DNA from: Anaerotruncus colihominis
GTDB lineage: Bacteria; Bacillota; Clostridia; Oscillospirales; Ruminococcaceae
DNA length: 64,000 nt
Direction: 5' to 3'
Assembly: GCA_025146135.1 (NCBI GenBank)
Contig: CP102255.1
Coordinates: forward strand, 744,001-808,000
The position numbers were made by a program, and so were the translations under genes. The stretch's first letter is position 1. Every line of letters begins with the position of its first letter. Positions 47,624 through 56,934 of the stretch are shown here, piece after piece. The notes beneath the pieces are model-generated. The model ran no database searches. It was not told where the DNA came from and saw only the letters and a program-made list of their open reading frames with translations.

Positions 47624-48183
47624 CACAACAACACCCCAGGAATGGCGCATACATCGCGTGAGAGCGGCGTGTGCGCCTTGTCCTTGGTGCAACCCGGGGA
47701 CGATGGGCAGAGCGCCGCTGTGGACGCGTATGCGCGTTGCAACGGCAGACAGAAGGTACTGTGACGCCCCGCCCCACTAAGCTGCGGGCGCGTCGACCCC
47801 GAAAAACGTGCAGTTACCAAGGAAAATTTTAGTCTGTTCCGTTCCGCTTTCTGTGGTATTTGGCATGATACCGCAGAAGATAGCGGGGAAATTTATATGC
47901 TTTATCTGCTCCTCGGGCGTAAGTCCGGGGAGTTTTGATAAAGGTCCACGTGTCACCTCCTGAGATATATAAGACCACAACAGGGTAAGGGTCTCGTCCG
48001 TGGCTGCTGGTACTGGCTACGGGTGCTCCGGTGTAATTCCGGTTAGCCCTGTAAAAAAAGCCCCGACTGCTGCAACAGTCGAGGCTTATGTGCTCGGGAT
48101 TGTGGTGTTCGTGACACAGATACCATACCACATTCCGCACGACCCGTCAAGAAACGGGCGTGCTCCGCGAAAGGAGGTGCACA
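47624..48183. other. 560-bp non-coding region before terminase
   Basis: No convincing gene on either strand. A minus frame (47956-47777, TRGPLSKLPGLTPEEQIKHI near its start) has its GTG within the AGGAGG itself, so I do not call it. A hairpin with a minus-strand T7 tract is at 48058-48087, and smaller GC-rich dyads lie at 47640-47730. The region could hold the late promoter, a packaging (cos/pac) site or a small RNA, being directly upstream of the small terminase gene. Confidence 0.5.
48052..48087 (-). terminator. minus-strand terminator hairpin
   Basis: AAGCCCCGACTG and CAGTCGAGGCTT (one mismatch, 6-nt loop) with TTTTTTT following on the minus strand. There is no obvious minus-strand gene upstream of it, so it either ends an antisense RNA starting near 48180 or is part of a structured late leader. 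Confidence 0.5.
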
Positions 48184-48750
48184 ATGGCAGAAATCCATAA
48201 AACCATTACAGAGGATACCGAGGTTAGCACCACGGAGCTTGCCTGCATACTCGGCATCACCGGCCGCTATGTGCGGCAGATGGCAGAGGACGGCGTATTG
48301 TCGAAGGTCGACAAAGGACGCTTCCTCCTCGCGGAATCCGTGCAGAAGTACATCAAGTACACTGCCAAGGACGCCATGAACGAGGAGGACATCAAGCTCG
48401 ACAAGGCCAAGAGGACGGCGGAAGTCACCCTCAAAGCCTCAAAAGCACAGGTCGCGAAGCTGGAAGCCGAGGAGATGAAAGGCAAAATGCATCGCGCTGA
48501 GGACGTTGAAGCTATGACCTCCGATCTGGTGTACGCCATTCGCGGCGCACTGATTGCCCTGCCCGGGCGTCTGGCCGTAGACGTGGCGGCAGTAGAAAGC
48601 CCCGCCGAAGCCTCGGAGATCATCCGCAAGGAAGTCTACAAGGTCATGCGTGAGCTTGCGAACTACCGCTATGACCCGCAAAAATACGAGGAGTTGGTGA
48701 GAGAACGCAGGGATTGGGATATTATGGAGCGTGATGGCGATGACGAGTAA
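48184..48750 (+). CDS. Nu1-like terminase small subunit
   Basis: A 188-residue protein. The N-terminal HTH (VSTTELACILGITGRYVRQM) is the DNA-binding domain of Nu1-type small terminases. A long helix follows (DIKLDKAKRTAEVTLKASKA), then a region with GKMHRAEDVEAM and ALIALPGRLAVDVAA. It recognises the cos/pac site and recruits the large subunit. Strong AAAGGAGG precedes ATG 48184. Confidence 0.85.
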   Translation: MAEIHKTITEDTEVSTTELACILGITGRYVRQMAEDGVLSKVDKGRFLLAESVQKYIKYTAKDAMNEEDIKLDKAKRTAEVTLKASKAQVAKLEAEEMKGKMHRAEDVEAMTSDLVYAIRGALIALPGRLAVDVAAVESPAEASEIIRKEVYKVMRELANYRYDPQKYEELVRERRDWDIMERDGDDE

Positions 48751-50668
48751 CCTGAACGCAATCCGGATCAACAGGGTAATTTCCAAGGCATTGAAGGGGC
48801 TTGTACCCCCTGCCGATCTGACGGTGACAGAATGGGCGGAAGCTTGTCGCCGCCTGTCGACGGAAAGCTCTGCCGAGCCGGGACCGTGGCGCACCGAGCG
48901 CACGCCGTATCTCCGCGAGCCGATGGACGCTTTTACGGACCCGAGGGTGCGGCATATTGTTATGGTTGCTGCGTCGCAGGTTGGTAAATCCGAGTTCCTG
49001 AACAACTGTATCGGCTACATCATCGACGAGGATCCGGGCAGTATTCTTTTCGTCCACCCCACAGGCATTGACGCGAAGGAATACTCCAAGCTCCGTATCG
49101 CGACGATGATCCGGGACTGCCCCACACTGCGCAAAAAGGTAAGCAACCCCAAGAGCCGCGACAGCAACAACACTATTCTCCAAAAGACCTATCCCGGCGG
49201 AATCCTCACCATGTGCGGCTCTACTGAGGCGCACGCCCTGGCATCAAAGCCCATCCGTTACGTATTCGGCGACGAACGCGACCGATGGGCACTGTCTGCC
49301 GGTAATGAGGGCGACCCTTGGGGTTTGGCAATGGCTCGACAGACAACCTTCTACAACGCTAAAGCGGTAGAGGTATCTACCCCCACCATCAAAAACACCA
49401 GCGCCATCGAATTGGCCTACGCAACCGGAACGATGGAACGGTGGAAATCGCGCTGCCCCCATTGTGGGGAGTATCACGAGATTCGCTGGGCAGATATCCG
49501 CTTTGAATACGAGGAAAACATCATCGTCGGCCGCAAGACCTACAAGGTGACGAATGTCTGGTATGTCTGCCCTGGATGCGCATGTGTATCCAGCGAGTTT
49601 GAAATGAAGCGCGTTCCGGCAAAGTGGATGGCAGAAAACCCCGACGCCTACGAACAGGGGACTCGCTCTTTCTGGCTAAATGCCTTTGTTTCCCAATGGG
49701 CAACATGGTCGTCTATTATCCTGAAGTTCCTGAATGCACAGGGAAACACTAGGAAAATGCAGGTTGTTTACAACACCTGCTTCGGCGAGGTATGGGAAGA
49801 TCGCGGCGACTTGGAGGACGAAGATAGCCTGATGGCACGGCGAGAGGAATATGACGCCGAGCTTCCCGAAGGTGTCCTTGTCTTGACGGCCGGCGTCGAC
49901 ACACAGGACGACCGTTTTGAGTACGAGATCATCGGTCACGGGCATTTCGGAGAAACATGGGGCATCGAAAAGGGTGTCATCATGGGACGCCCGGACGATT
50001 CCGAGACATGGGCGAAGCTGGATGATGCAGTTTTCGACCGCGTATTCCGGTTTGCTGACGGTACCGGCCTGCGGCAGTCTGCGTCCTTTGTGGACGAAGG
50101 CGGCCACTTCACGCAGGAAGTTCGCTTGCAGTGCCGCGCGCGTATCGCGAAGCAGGTCTTTTGTATCAAGGGTATGCCTGGGCCAAGCAGACCGTATGTG
50201 CCGCCCCCGAAGCAACAAAAGATCACCGTCCACCAGAGGTATATCGGCACCTGTTGGCAGTATCAGATCGGCGTTGACTCCGGCAAGCAAATCATTCAGG
50301 ACAATCTTCGTGTTAAGACCAAAGGCGCGAAGTATTGCCATTTTCCCCGGCGTGACGACTATGGTAGCGCATACTTTGCCGGTCTGCTCTCCGAGCGGTT
50401 GGAGTATGACGCCACAAAGAAACAGCCGTGGATTTGGAAGAAGATCCCCGGGCACGAGCGCAACGAGGCGTTGGATTGCCGCAACTACGCTATGGCGGCG
50501 TTTAAGGCGCTCCCTGTCAATCTTGATGAGGTAGACAGACGGTTAAGGGAATCCCGCGGTAAAGCCCCCTCTGCACCCGTTGCAACTGCTCCGGCAACTA
50601 CCCCGAAGCGGAAGACGAGAGCGAAAAAGCGCGGCTCCGCGCTGGATAGATATTACGACAGTTGGTAA
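48740..50668 (+). CDS. GpA-like terminase large subunit
   Basis: About 642 residues, start chosen at ATG 48740 (ATG 48734 is also possible after GGAG). Walker A-like AASQVGKSEF and Walker B-like YVFGDERDRW make up the ATPase. CPHCGEYHE/CPGCACV is the zinc motif of phage GpA enzymes. TAGVDTQDDRFEYEIIGHG and the later nuclease region with Asp residues cut concatemers. C-terminal basic tail contacts the portal. Lambda-type packaging motor. Confidence 0.92.
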   Translation: MTSNLNAIRINRVISKALKGLVPPADLTVTEWAEACRRLSTESSAEPGPWRTERTPYLREPMDAFTDPRVRHIVMVAASQVGKSEFLNNCIGYIIDEDPGSILFVHPTGIDAKEYSKLRIATMIRDCPTLRKKVSNPKSRDSNNTILQKTYPGGILTMCGSTEAHALASKPIRYVFGDERDRWALSAGNEGDPWGLAMARQTTFYNAKAVEVSTPTIKNTSAIELAYATGTMERWKSRCPHCGEYHEIRWADIRFEYEENIIVGRKTYKVTNVWYVCPGCACVSSEFEMKRVPAKWMAENPDAYEQGTRSFWLNAFVSQWATWSSIILKFLNAQGNTRKMQVVYNTCFGEVWEDRGDLEDEDSLMARREEYDAELPEGVLVLTAGVDTQDDRFEYEIIGHGHFGETWGIEKGVIMGRPDDSETWAKLDDAVFDRVFRFADGTGLRQSASFVDEGGHFTQEVRLQCRARIAKQVFCIKGMPGPSRPYVPPPKQQKITVHQRYIGTCWQYQIGVDSGKQIIQDNLRVKTKGAKYCHFPRRDDYGSAYFAGLLSERLEYDATKKQPWIWKKIPGHERNEALDCRNYAMAAFKALPVNLDEVDRRLRESRGKAPSAPVATAPATTPKRKTRAKKRGSALDRYYDSW

Positions 50669-50679
50669 GGTGATTTGAC

Positions 50680-50937
50680 ATGGCTGATAAGACCGAAATC
50701 AAGGCAAGACTGGAATTCCGAAAGGAAGCTCTGAAGAAGCTGCGTGCCGCGTATCTGGCGCTGATCGACGGAGGAGTGAAAAGCTATACCATCAACGATC
50801 GGACACTGACGCGTTTCGACCTGCCCGATCTCAAAAAAGAGATTGAGGCCGCCGAGGCCGCCGTCGACACGCTGACGGCACAGCTCATCGGCCGCAAGCC
50901 GCGCAGAGCGTTCGGGATCGTTCCCGAAGATTGGTGA
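50680..50937 (+). CDS. gpW/DUF6148-like head-tail joining protein
   Basis: An 85-residue helical protein with RLEFRKEALKKLRAAYLALI and SYTINDRTLTRFDLPDLKKE, the pattern of gpW-type head-completion proteins encoded between terminase and portal. ATG 50680 follows AAGGTG. Confidence 0.75.
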   Translation: MADKTEIKARLEFRKEALKKLRAAYLALIDGGVKSYTINDRTLTRFDLPDLKKEIEAAEAAVDTLTAQLIGRKPRRAFGIVPEDW

Positions 50938-51066
50938 TCTTTTTCGCGAGGTTGTGAAAATGCCAGGGTATACGCCCGAGAGGGTCTTACTACAGGCTGA
51001 CCGGCGGAATTCGATTCTTTTGCCGCCGGGAACCTGTTTTTATTCCGATAATAGGAGGCGAACACA

Positions 51067-52677
51067 TTGAGCAAGAGCCAAAAGTGCCGCAAGGCTCCCA
51101 ATGCCAAGGGGTACAGCGAAGCTGGCGCGAGCCTCGACCGGCGTTCAATGAAGGGCTTCACCGCACAGAGCGGGTCGCCCAATGAAGATATAAACCACAA
51201 CAACTACACCTTGCGGCAGAGGTCTCGCATTCTCTATATGTCGTCCACTGTGGCGGCGGCGGCAATCAATACCAATCGTACCAAGGTGATCGGCACCGGC
51301 CTTGTTCTGAATAGCGCCATTGATCGACAGGTGCTCGGCATGAGCGCAGATGCAGCTAAAGAGTGGCAGCGCAAAACCGAGGCAGAATTCCGCCTGTGGG
51401 CGGGCGACAAGCGCAATTGTGACGCGATCGGCATGAACAACTTCGGCTGTCTGCAACAGCTCGGCCTTAAATCCTGGCTGCTCTCCGGCGACGTCTTTCC
51501 CCTCCTGAAGCACTATAAGCGGACTCCGCTGAATCCGTACTCACTCCGCGTACATCTGGTCGAGGCAGACCGCATCAGCACCCCGGCAGAGTACGGCGGT
51601 GGCATTTCCGCCTCCGGTTATTTCGAGGGAAAGGTACCGGAAGGAAAGCCTGGCGCCGGACACAAGATTTACGACGGTGTCGAGGTGGACGAAAACGGCT
51701 TGGTGGAGGCGTATTATATTCGTAATGCCTATCCCTTCGAGTATGTAACCGAAGACATCAAATGGACACGTGTGGAGGTCTACGGCAAACGCACCGGGCT
51801 TCCTAATATCCTGCAAGTTATGGATAGCGAGCGTCCCGATCAGTATCGAGGCGTTCCGTATCTGGCTCCGGTCATTGAAACCCTTTTGCAGCTGCGCCGC
51901 TACACCGAAAGCGAGCTGATGGCGGCACTGGTGCAGTCGTTCTTTACTGCGTGGATCGAGACGGAAACGGATCAGTCTCAGATTCCCTTCAACGAAACCG
52001 GCCCCGTTAATATGGGCGATACTTTGGATGGCACAGTCAACATTGAGAGCACCGACAAAGAGGATGAATACGACAACGATTATTCGCTCGGTCCCGGTAC
52101 CGTTACCCATCTGGCAGCGGGCGAAAAGGTACGCTTCGGCAATCCCAATATCCCCACCACCGGATTTGACGCCTTTGTTAAGACGTTCTGCCGTCTGATC
52201 GGTGCGGCTCTGGAGCAACCTTATGATGTGCTTATCAAGGAGTTCAACAGCTCTTATTCCGCAAGCCGCGGAGCGCTGTTGGAGGCGTGGGAAGCGTTCA
52301 AGATGCGCCGCAAGTGGTTCGTGGACGATTTCTGCCAGCCCATCTATGAAGTGTGGCTGGCAGAGGCTGTCGCCCTCGAGCGCATTAAGGCGCCCGGCTT
52401 CTTCGACGACCCGCTGATCCGCAAAGCATGGTGCGGTGCCAACTGGATTGGACCCGTACAGGGGCAGCTTGATCCCAAAAAGGAAGCCGAGGCCAATATC
52501 ATGCTTATCAACCATTCCATTAAAACCCACGGGCAGGTCACCCGCGAAATGAGCGGCGGCGACTGGGAAACCAATGTGGAACAGGTTAAACACGAAAACG
52601 AGCTGCTGCGCGCAACGAGGGGCGTCGCAAAGGCCTTGACACCAGCTCCCGGAGAAGGAAGCGGTGATGGAGGTTGA
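51067..52677 (+). CDS. lambda-type portal protein
   Basis: A 536-residue portal. TTG 51067 follows AGGAGG. Recognisable: LRQRSRILYMSSTVAAAAIN, NTNRTKVIGTGL, the FRLWAGDKRNCD clamp region and ALEQPYDVLIKEFNSSYSAS near the end. It forms the dodecamer through which DNA enters and to which the neck binds. Confidence 0.9.
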   Translation: MSKSQKCRKAPNAKGYSEAGASLDRRSMKGFTAQSGSPNEDINHNNYTLRQRSRILYMSSTVAAAAINTNRTKVIGTGLVLNSAIDRQVLGMSADAAKEWQRKTEAEFRLWAGDKRNCDAIGMNNFGCLQQLGLKSWLLSGDVFPLLKHYKRTPLNPYSLRVHLVEADRISTPAEYGGGISASGYFEGKVPEGKPGAGHKIYDGVEVDENGLVEAYYIRNAYPFEYVTEDIKWTRVEVYGKRTGLPNILQVMDSERPDQYRGVPYLAPVIETLLQLRRYTESELMAALVQSFFTAWIETETDQSQIPFNETGPVNMGDTLDGTVNIESTDKEDEYDNDYSLGPGTVTHLAAGEKVRFGNPNIPTTGFDAFVKTFCRLIGAALEQPYDVLIKEFNSSYSASRGALLEAWEAFKMRRKWFVDDFCQPIYEVWLAEAVALERIKAPGFFDDPLIRKAWCGANWIGPVQGQLDPKKEAEANIMLINHSIKTHGQVTREMSGGDWETNVEQVKHENELLRATRGVAKALTPAPGEGSGDGG

Positions 52678-53965
52678 ATACCCCGTATATCCCGACGAGC
52701 GAAGTATGGAAAGAGAGGAAAACGAAATGAGTAATCCCTCAAAGAGCAAAGGCCCTGCCGTGAATATCCAGCGCAGTGTTTACACCATGGCCACCACGGA
52801 CGGCTCCAGCGCAGAAATCGTCATGTATGGCGATATCTACGAGGAGCAGCCTGTCGATTGGTGGACCGGGAAACCCGTCGAGGGGAAGTATATTCTGCTA
52901 TCCGAGTTTCTGGACGATCTGGAGCAGATCGCCAAGTGCAAGAGTATCACCATTCGCATGAACAGCTACGGAGGAGATGCCGGTGTTTCCAACACGATCC
53001 ACAACCGTCTGCGTGAGCTTGCGCGGAACGGCGCCGAGCTGATCTGCGTCGTTGACGGCGTAGCCATGTCCGGCGGTTCCCTCATTATGTGCGCCTGCGA
53101 TACCGTCCGCGTCAATCCGTCCAGCCTTATCATGATCCACAAGTGCTGGAGCTATATTTGGGGCGACTACAACGCTGATGAACTCCGTCAGATGGCGGAT
53201 CAGAACGACGCATGGGATAAGATGCAGATTACGATTTATAAGCGCAAGACTGGTCTTTCTGATACGGTCCTTTCTCACATGATGGCCGACACCACCTACA
53301 TGACGGGTAAAGAGGCTGTCGATAAGGGCTTTGCCGATGAAGTCCTGGAAGATGCCGAGCCGCTGAATATCACAGCCAGCGTTGACGGCCGTAGCCTGTT
53401 CGTGCGCGGCCGCACCATGCGTATGGAACCCGGCACATTCGCGCCCGACACTATCCCCACGGTCAATCCCGAGGCTTGCGCTTCGGTTACGACAGATGCA
53501 AATCAGCCGGAGGTCACCGGCGGACAAAAAGGAGGAAATTCCATGACCAAGGAAGAATTCCGGATGCAGTATCCGGACCTGTTCGCGGAAGTGCAGAACG
53601 ACGCGATTGCCGCCGGCAACACTGAGGCCGTCAACGCCGCCATTCAGGCGGAACAGGCTCGTCTGCAGGGCATCGACGAGATCGCTGGCCTGTTCGACGA
53701 CGCTCTGGTGAAGGAGGCCAAGTACGGTGAAAAGGCCTGCAACGCTGCTGAACTGGCTCTGCGCGCTGCGCAGAACGCCGCCAAACAGGGCAGGCAGTTT
53801 CTGTCTCAGTTGGACAGCGATTCCAAAGACGCCAACACCGGTGATGTCGGGGCTGCCCCCGGCGTAGACGAACCAAAGGGCGACGACGCTCTGACTCCCG
53901 AAGCTCGCATGGCAAAAACCAGAGCGGAGATCAAGTCTCTGCTCGGCAAGAAGAAGGAGGGCTAA
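52667..53965 (+). CDS. ClpP-type head protease fused to scaffold
   Basis: A 432-residue protein. Residues 45-230 form the ClpP-like prohead protease; the nucleophile is Ser135 in GVAMSGGSLIM, the base is His158 in LIMIHKCW, and the oxyanion strand is MNSYGGDAGVS. The C-terminal 140 residues, rich in Ala/Glu, are the scaffold and can be translated separately from ATG 53543. Start ATG 52667 overlaps the portal stop. The product cleaves itself and the scaffold during head maturation. Confidence 0.9.
   Translation: MEVEYPVYPDERSMEREENEMSNPSKSKGPAVNIQRSVYTMATTDGSSAEIVMYGDIYEEQPVDWWTGKPVEGKYILLSEFLDDLEQIAKCKSITIRMNSYGGDAGVSNTIHNRLRELARNGAELICVVDGVAMSGGSLIMCACDTVRVNPSSLIMIHKCWSYIWGDYNADELRQMADQNDAWDKMQITIYKRKTGLSDTVLSHMMADTTYMTGKEAVDKGFADEVLEDAEPLNITASVDGRSLFVRGRTMRMEPGTFAPDTIPTVNPEACASVTTDANQPEVTGGQKGGNSMTKEEFRMQYPDLFAEVQNDAIAAGNTEAVNAAIQAEQARLQGIDEIAGLFDDALVKEAKYGEKACNAAELALRAAQNAAKQGRQFLSQLDSDSKDANTGDVGAAPGVDEPKGDDALTPEARMAKTRAEIKSLLGKKKEG
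53543..53965 (+). CDS. internal scaffold protein (in-frame start)
   Basis: Within the protease gene AAAAGGAGG lies 6 nt before ATG 53543, in frame. It yields a 140-residue scaffold (MTKEEFRMQYPDLFAEVQND), the same design as lambda C/Nu3. Confidence 0.75.
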   Translation: MTKEEFRMQYPDLFAEVQNDAIAAGNTEAVNAAIQAEQARLQGIDEIAGLFDDALVKEAKYGEKACNAAELALRAAQNAAKQGRQFLSQLDSDSKDANTGDVGAAPGVDEPKGDDALTPEARMAKTRAEIKSLLGKKKEG

Positions 53966-53968
53966 ATC

Positions 53969-54343
53969 ATGACCAACCTGAGCAAGAAGATCGGCGAGAT
54001 GGAGTTTGATGGTCTGGTGACCGATCTGACTCCTCCCGTCCAGGTGCGCGGAGGCACCATTACTAAGGGCGATGCCGAAACCATCTACAAACGCGGCACC
54101 GTTTTTGGCAAGTCCGATGCTGGCGTACTGGCCATCTATGATGGCACCAACACACCCGATTGCATCCTGTGCGACGAGGTCACTGTTGGCACCGATGCCG
54201 ATGCGAGTGTGGCTGTTTACACCGCCGGCTGTTTCGATCCTGGCAAGGTGACTGTGGCCGATAGCTACAGCCTCACCGCTGCCGACTACGACAAGCTCCG
54301 CATGCGCGGCATTGTTTTCAAGTCCGCTACCCCTGCGGACTAA
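53969..54343 (+). CDS. head decoration protein (gpD-like)
   Basis: A 124-residue protein. The start MTNLSKKIGEMEFDGLVTDL and TITKGDAETIYKRGTVFGKS are typical for lambda gpD-family decoration proteins, which bind as trimers to stabilise the expanded head. It lies between scaffold and major capsid genes. Strong AGGAGG is not seen, but the gene is 3 bp from the upstream stop. Confidence 0.85.
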   Translation: MTNLSKKIGEMEFDGLVTDLTPPVQVRGGTITKGDAETIYKRGTVFGKSDAGVLAIYDGTNTPDCILCDEVTVGTDADASVAVYTAGCFDPGKVTVADSYSLTAADYDKLRMRGIVFKSATPAD

Positions 54344-54358
54344 TAGGAGGTATTACAA

Positions 54359-55432
54359 ATGGCTGCTGAACTGAATTTCTTTGACATTTATGTGCTGATC
54401 GCCATCACCGAGGAGATCGTTCCCAAGCAGACCTTTTTCAAGGATCGCTATTTCCCCACGGGTGAGGGCGATGTTTTCGCCGCTGACAAAGTGCTGACCG
54501 AGTACCGCAAGGGCGACCGTAAGATGGCCGCTTTCGTTTCTCCCCGTGCCGGCGATATTCCCATGGACCGCCGCGGCTACTCTATCCACGAGTATCAGCC
54601 TGCGTTTATCGCTCCTTCCCGGCTGCTGACCGTTGACGAGCTGCACAAACGCGGCTTCGGCGAGGCGCTGTATCCGGGCATGGATAAGGCTGCTCGTGCC
54701 GCCCGCCTGATTCTGGAGGATCAGACCGATATGGATCTGCGTATCACCCGCCGCGAGGAGTGGATGGCTGCACAGACCATGATTAACAACGCCTGCACTA
54801 TGCAGGAGTACATCGACGACAAGACCAAGGGCGACACCCTGTATGTCAAGTTCTTCGACAATGCCAGCGAGCACCTGTATGTGCCCGCCGCCAAGTGGAC
54901 CACTTGGGCCATTATGCGCGCCGACGTAATCGCCATGTGCCGCCAGCTCTCCAAGCGCGGTTTACCCGCCACCGATCTGGTCATGGGCTCTGATGTCGCT
55001 GAGGCGGTTCTGGAGTTCGAGGAGTTGCAGCGCCTGCTGGATAAGAACAGCGGCATCATCACTGGCAAGATCGATGAGGAACTGTCCCCCTATGATGGCG
55101 TCGTTTACATGGGCACCGTCAACTTTGGCGGCTTCAGGTTGAATTTGATCAGTGTGGATGAAACCTATGTGGATGAGAATGACCAGGAGCAGAAGTACTT
55201 CCCCGCCGCCTCCGCCATGGTGACCGCTCCCAACTGCGGCCGCACTATGTACGGACAGATCACCCAGATCGACTACGGCTCCACCAACTTCACCGACCAT
55301 GCCGGCATCCGCGTCCCCAAGTTTACTCTGGATCAGGACAAGGACATCCGCAAGCTGCGTCTCGGCACTCGCCCCCTGTGCGCACCCAGAAACTACTGCC
55401 CATACATCTACGCTGCCGCTGTAGTCGACTGA
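54359..55432 (+). CDS. major capsid protein (Phage_cap_E)
   Basis: A 357-residue protein of the lambda gpE family. The start (LNFFDIYVLIAITEEIVPKQ), the FPTGEGDVFAADKVLTEYRK stretch and the GGFRLNLISVDETYVDENDQ segment are typical. HK97-like fold expected. GGAGG 9 nt upstream of ATG 54359 (TAGGAGGTATTACAA) indicates high expression. Confidence 0.92.
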   Translation: MAAELNFFDIYVLIAITEEIVPKQTFFKDRYFPTGEGDVFAADKVLTEYRKGDRKMAAFVSPRAGDIPMDRRGYSIHEYQPAFIAPSRLLTVDELHKRGFGEALYPGMDKAARAARLILEDQTDMDLRITRREEWMAAQTMINNACTMQEYIDDKTKGDTLYVKFFDNASEHLYVPAAKWTTWAIMRADVIAMCRQLSKRGLPATDLVMGSDVAEAVLEFEELQRLLDKNSGIITGKIDEELSPYDGVVYMGTVNFGGFRLNLISVDETYVDENDQEQKYFPAASAMVTAPNCGRTMYGQITQIDYGSTNFTDHAGIRVPKFTLDQDKDIRKLRLGTRPLCAPRNYCPYIYAAAVVD

Positions 55433-55457
55433 TCGATGTAGGTGAAAGGAGTACGCT

Positions 55458-55952
55458 ATGAAGAAGGTTAAAATTATTAATGGTGTCTACGGTGCTCGGG
55501 ACAACAAGACCAGCCGTGTCACCCCTGTCTCTATTGGAGGTACCGTCGAAGTCAGCGACGAGGAGGCCGCTCGTTTGGTCGGTTTCAAGGTCGCGGCCTA
55601 CGTCGACGAGGAATTCCCCGCCAACGGCGTTGCAACGTCTCCTGTGACCATTCCCGTTGGCGGCGCAGGTAAAAACGCGCCTGACGGTGCAGAAGGGCAG
55701 GAAAACGGCTGCGAGGACGATGAAGCTCTCGATATCGTTGACGGCCATTTCACCGTCGAAAGCTTGATGACACTGGAACGCAAGGACATGGACGCTCTTG
55801 CCGCCGATCTCGGCATTGAGGCTGCTGCTATCAAGAAGTGCAAGAACAAGACCGAGCTTGCCGAACTGATCGCGACCGTCGAGATTGACGAGGAGAACAC
55901 CGGCAACGGCGAGCAACCTCCCACGCTCGGTACGGAGGGACCGGTGGAATGA
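55458..55952 (+). CDS. head-associated protein with Rho-N/SAP-like C-terminus
   Basis: A 164-residue acidic protein. The first 55 residues (VKIINGVYGARDNKTSRVTP) are a beta-rich module also seen in head genes of related phages. The end (MTLERKDMDALAADLGIEAA) resembles a Rho N-terminal/SAP helix. Possibly a head fibre or connector accessory. Confidence 0.6.
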   Translation: MKKVKIINGVYGARDNKTSRVTPVSIGGTVEVSDEEAARLVGFKVAAYVDEEFPANGVATSPVTIPVGGAGKNAPDGAEGQENGCEDDEALDIVDGHFTVESLMTLERKDMDALAADLGIEAAAIKKCKNKTELAELIATVEIDEENTGNGEQPPTLGTEGPVE

Positions 55953-56317
55953 GCGGCTTCAAGGACATGGTAACTACGGATATCTACAATGTTTTTCTCA
56001 ACACGAATGAGTTCGCGGAGAAACGAACCGTAGAATACGACGGAGAGCGGTATGTTGATATCCCCATCGTGCTATCCGGCCTGAAGGAGCAGGAGCGGCG
56101 CCAGATCCAGTCCGACCATGTCCAGGGCCTCTACCTTGTGTCGGCCGTGCTTCATTGCGCACGATCCGACTTGGGCGGCAATCAGCCCGAAAAGGGTCAG
56201 CGTATCAGAATCAACGGACAGGAAGGCGGCGGGGGCTTCTTTCGGGAGTTCTATGTGGCTTCGTCTGTCTGTGAGCTGGGTATGTTGCGGGTTGAACTGG
56301 AGACGATCGACGAATGA
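55949..56317 (+). CDS. head-tail connector/neck protein
   Basis: A 122-residue beta-rich protein at the position of lambda gpFII or P2-type stoppers (MSGFKDMVTTDIYNVFLNTN). Overlaps its neighbour by 4 bp. Assignment rests on gene order, as sequence similarity is weak. Confidence 0.6.
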   Translation: MSGFKDMVTTDIYNVFLNTNEFAEKRTVEYDGERYVDIPIVLSGLKEQERRQIQSDHVQGLYLVSAVLHCARSDLGGNQPEKGQRIRINGQEGGGGFFREFYVASSVCELGMLRVELETIDE

Positions 56318-56931
56318 GTGATATTTACAGATCGCGTGAGCGGAGCACCTATTATGGCGGCATTGTGGTTGATGTTGCTGAGGAAAGCCTTGACCGTGTA
56401 ACAAAGCTGCTGGCAGGCATCAATGGCGGCGTTTACAAGGCTGTAGGGAGCGCATTGACACGCGCTGCGGCAGCCGGAAAAACCGTCGCGAAGCGGGCGG
56501 TTTCACAGGAGTATACCATCAGCCAAAGCGAATTTTTGACCCAAACGAAAAATATCAACCATTTTATACGGGAATCATCCGGGGAAATCTCCGTAGTGTT
56601 TGGATTTAAGGGTTATGTGATACCGCTTCTGAAATTTAACACCCGTACAAATAACAACGGTCAGGTGGTCGCCCAAGTCAAAAGATCCGGGGCGGGAGAA
56701 GTATTGGATCGTGCTTTTTCTGCACAATCGGCCGTGCATGGGCATAGGGTGATATTCGAAAGGGAAGGCTTATCCCGTATCCCGATTACAGAACTTTATG
56801 GACCGGCTACGCCTCAGATGATGTACTCCAACGAGGCTGTCACCGATGAAATCGAACAGAAGATGGCCGAGACATATGAAAAACGTATTGACCATGAAAT
56901 TCTGCGCATTCTCAACGGCTGGGGAGGATAG
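56314..56931 (+). CDS. minor tail protein Z-like
   Basis: A 205-residue protein. AVGSALTRAAAAGKTVAKRA and RDHEILRILNGWGG-like end (DHEILRILNGWGG) match the GpZ-type minor tail/tail-completion family. It connects tail and neck. 4-bp overlaps on both sides. Confidence 0.65.
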   Translation: MSDIYRSRERSTYYGGIVVDVAEESLDRVTKLLAGINGGVYKAVGSALTRAAAAGKTVAKRAVSQEYTISQSEFLTQTKNINHFIRESSGEISVVFGFKGYVIPLLKFNTRTNNNGQVVAQVKRSGAGEVLDRAFSAQSAVHGHRVIFEREGLSRIPITELYGPATPQMMYSNEAVTDEIEQKMAETYEKRIDHEILRILNGWGG

Positions 56932-56934
56932 GAC

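Noticed and set aside
47777..47956. Minus-strand 59-codon gene before terminase
   Set aside because: Its GTG overlaps the AGGAGG, no alternative start fits, and no family was recognised; kept only as a remark in the non-coding region.
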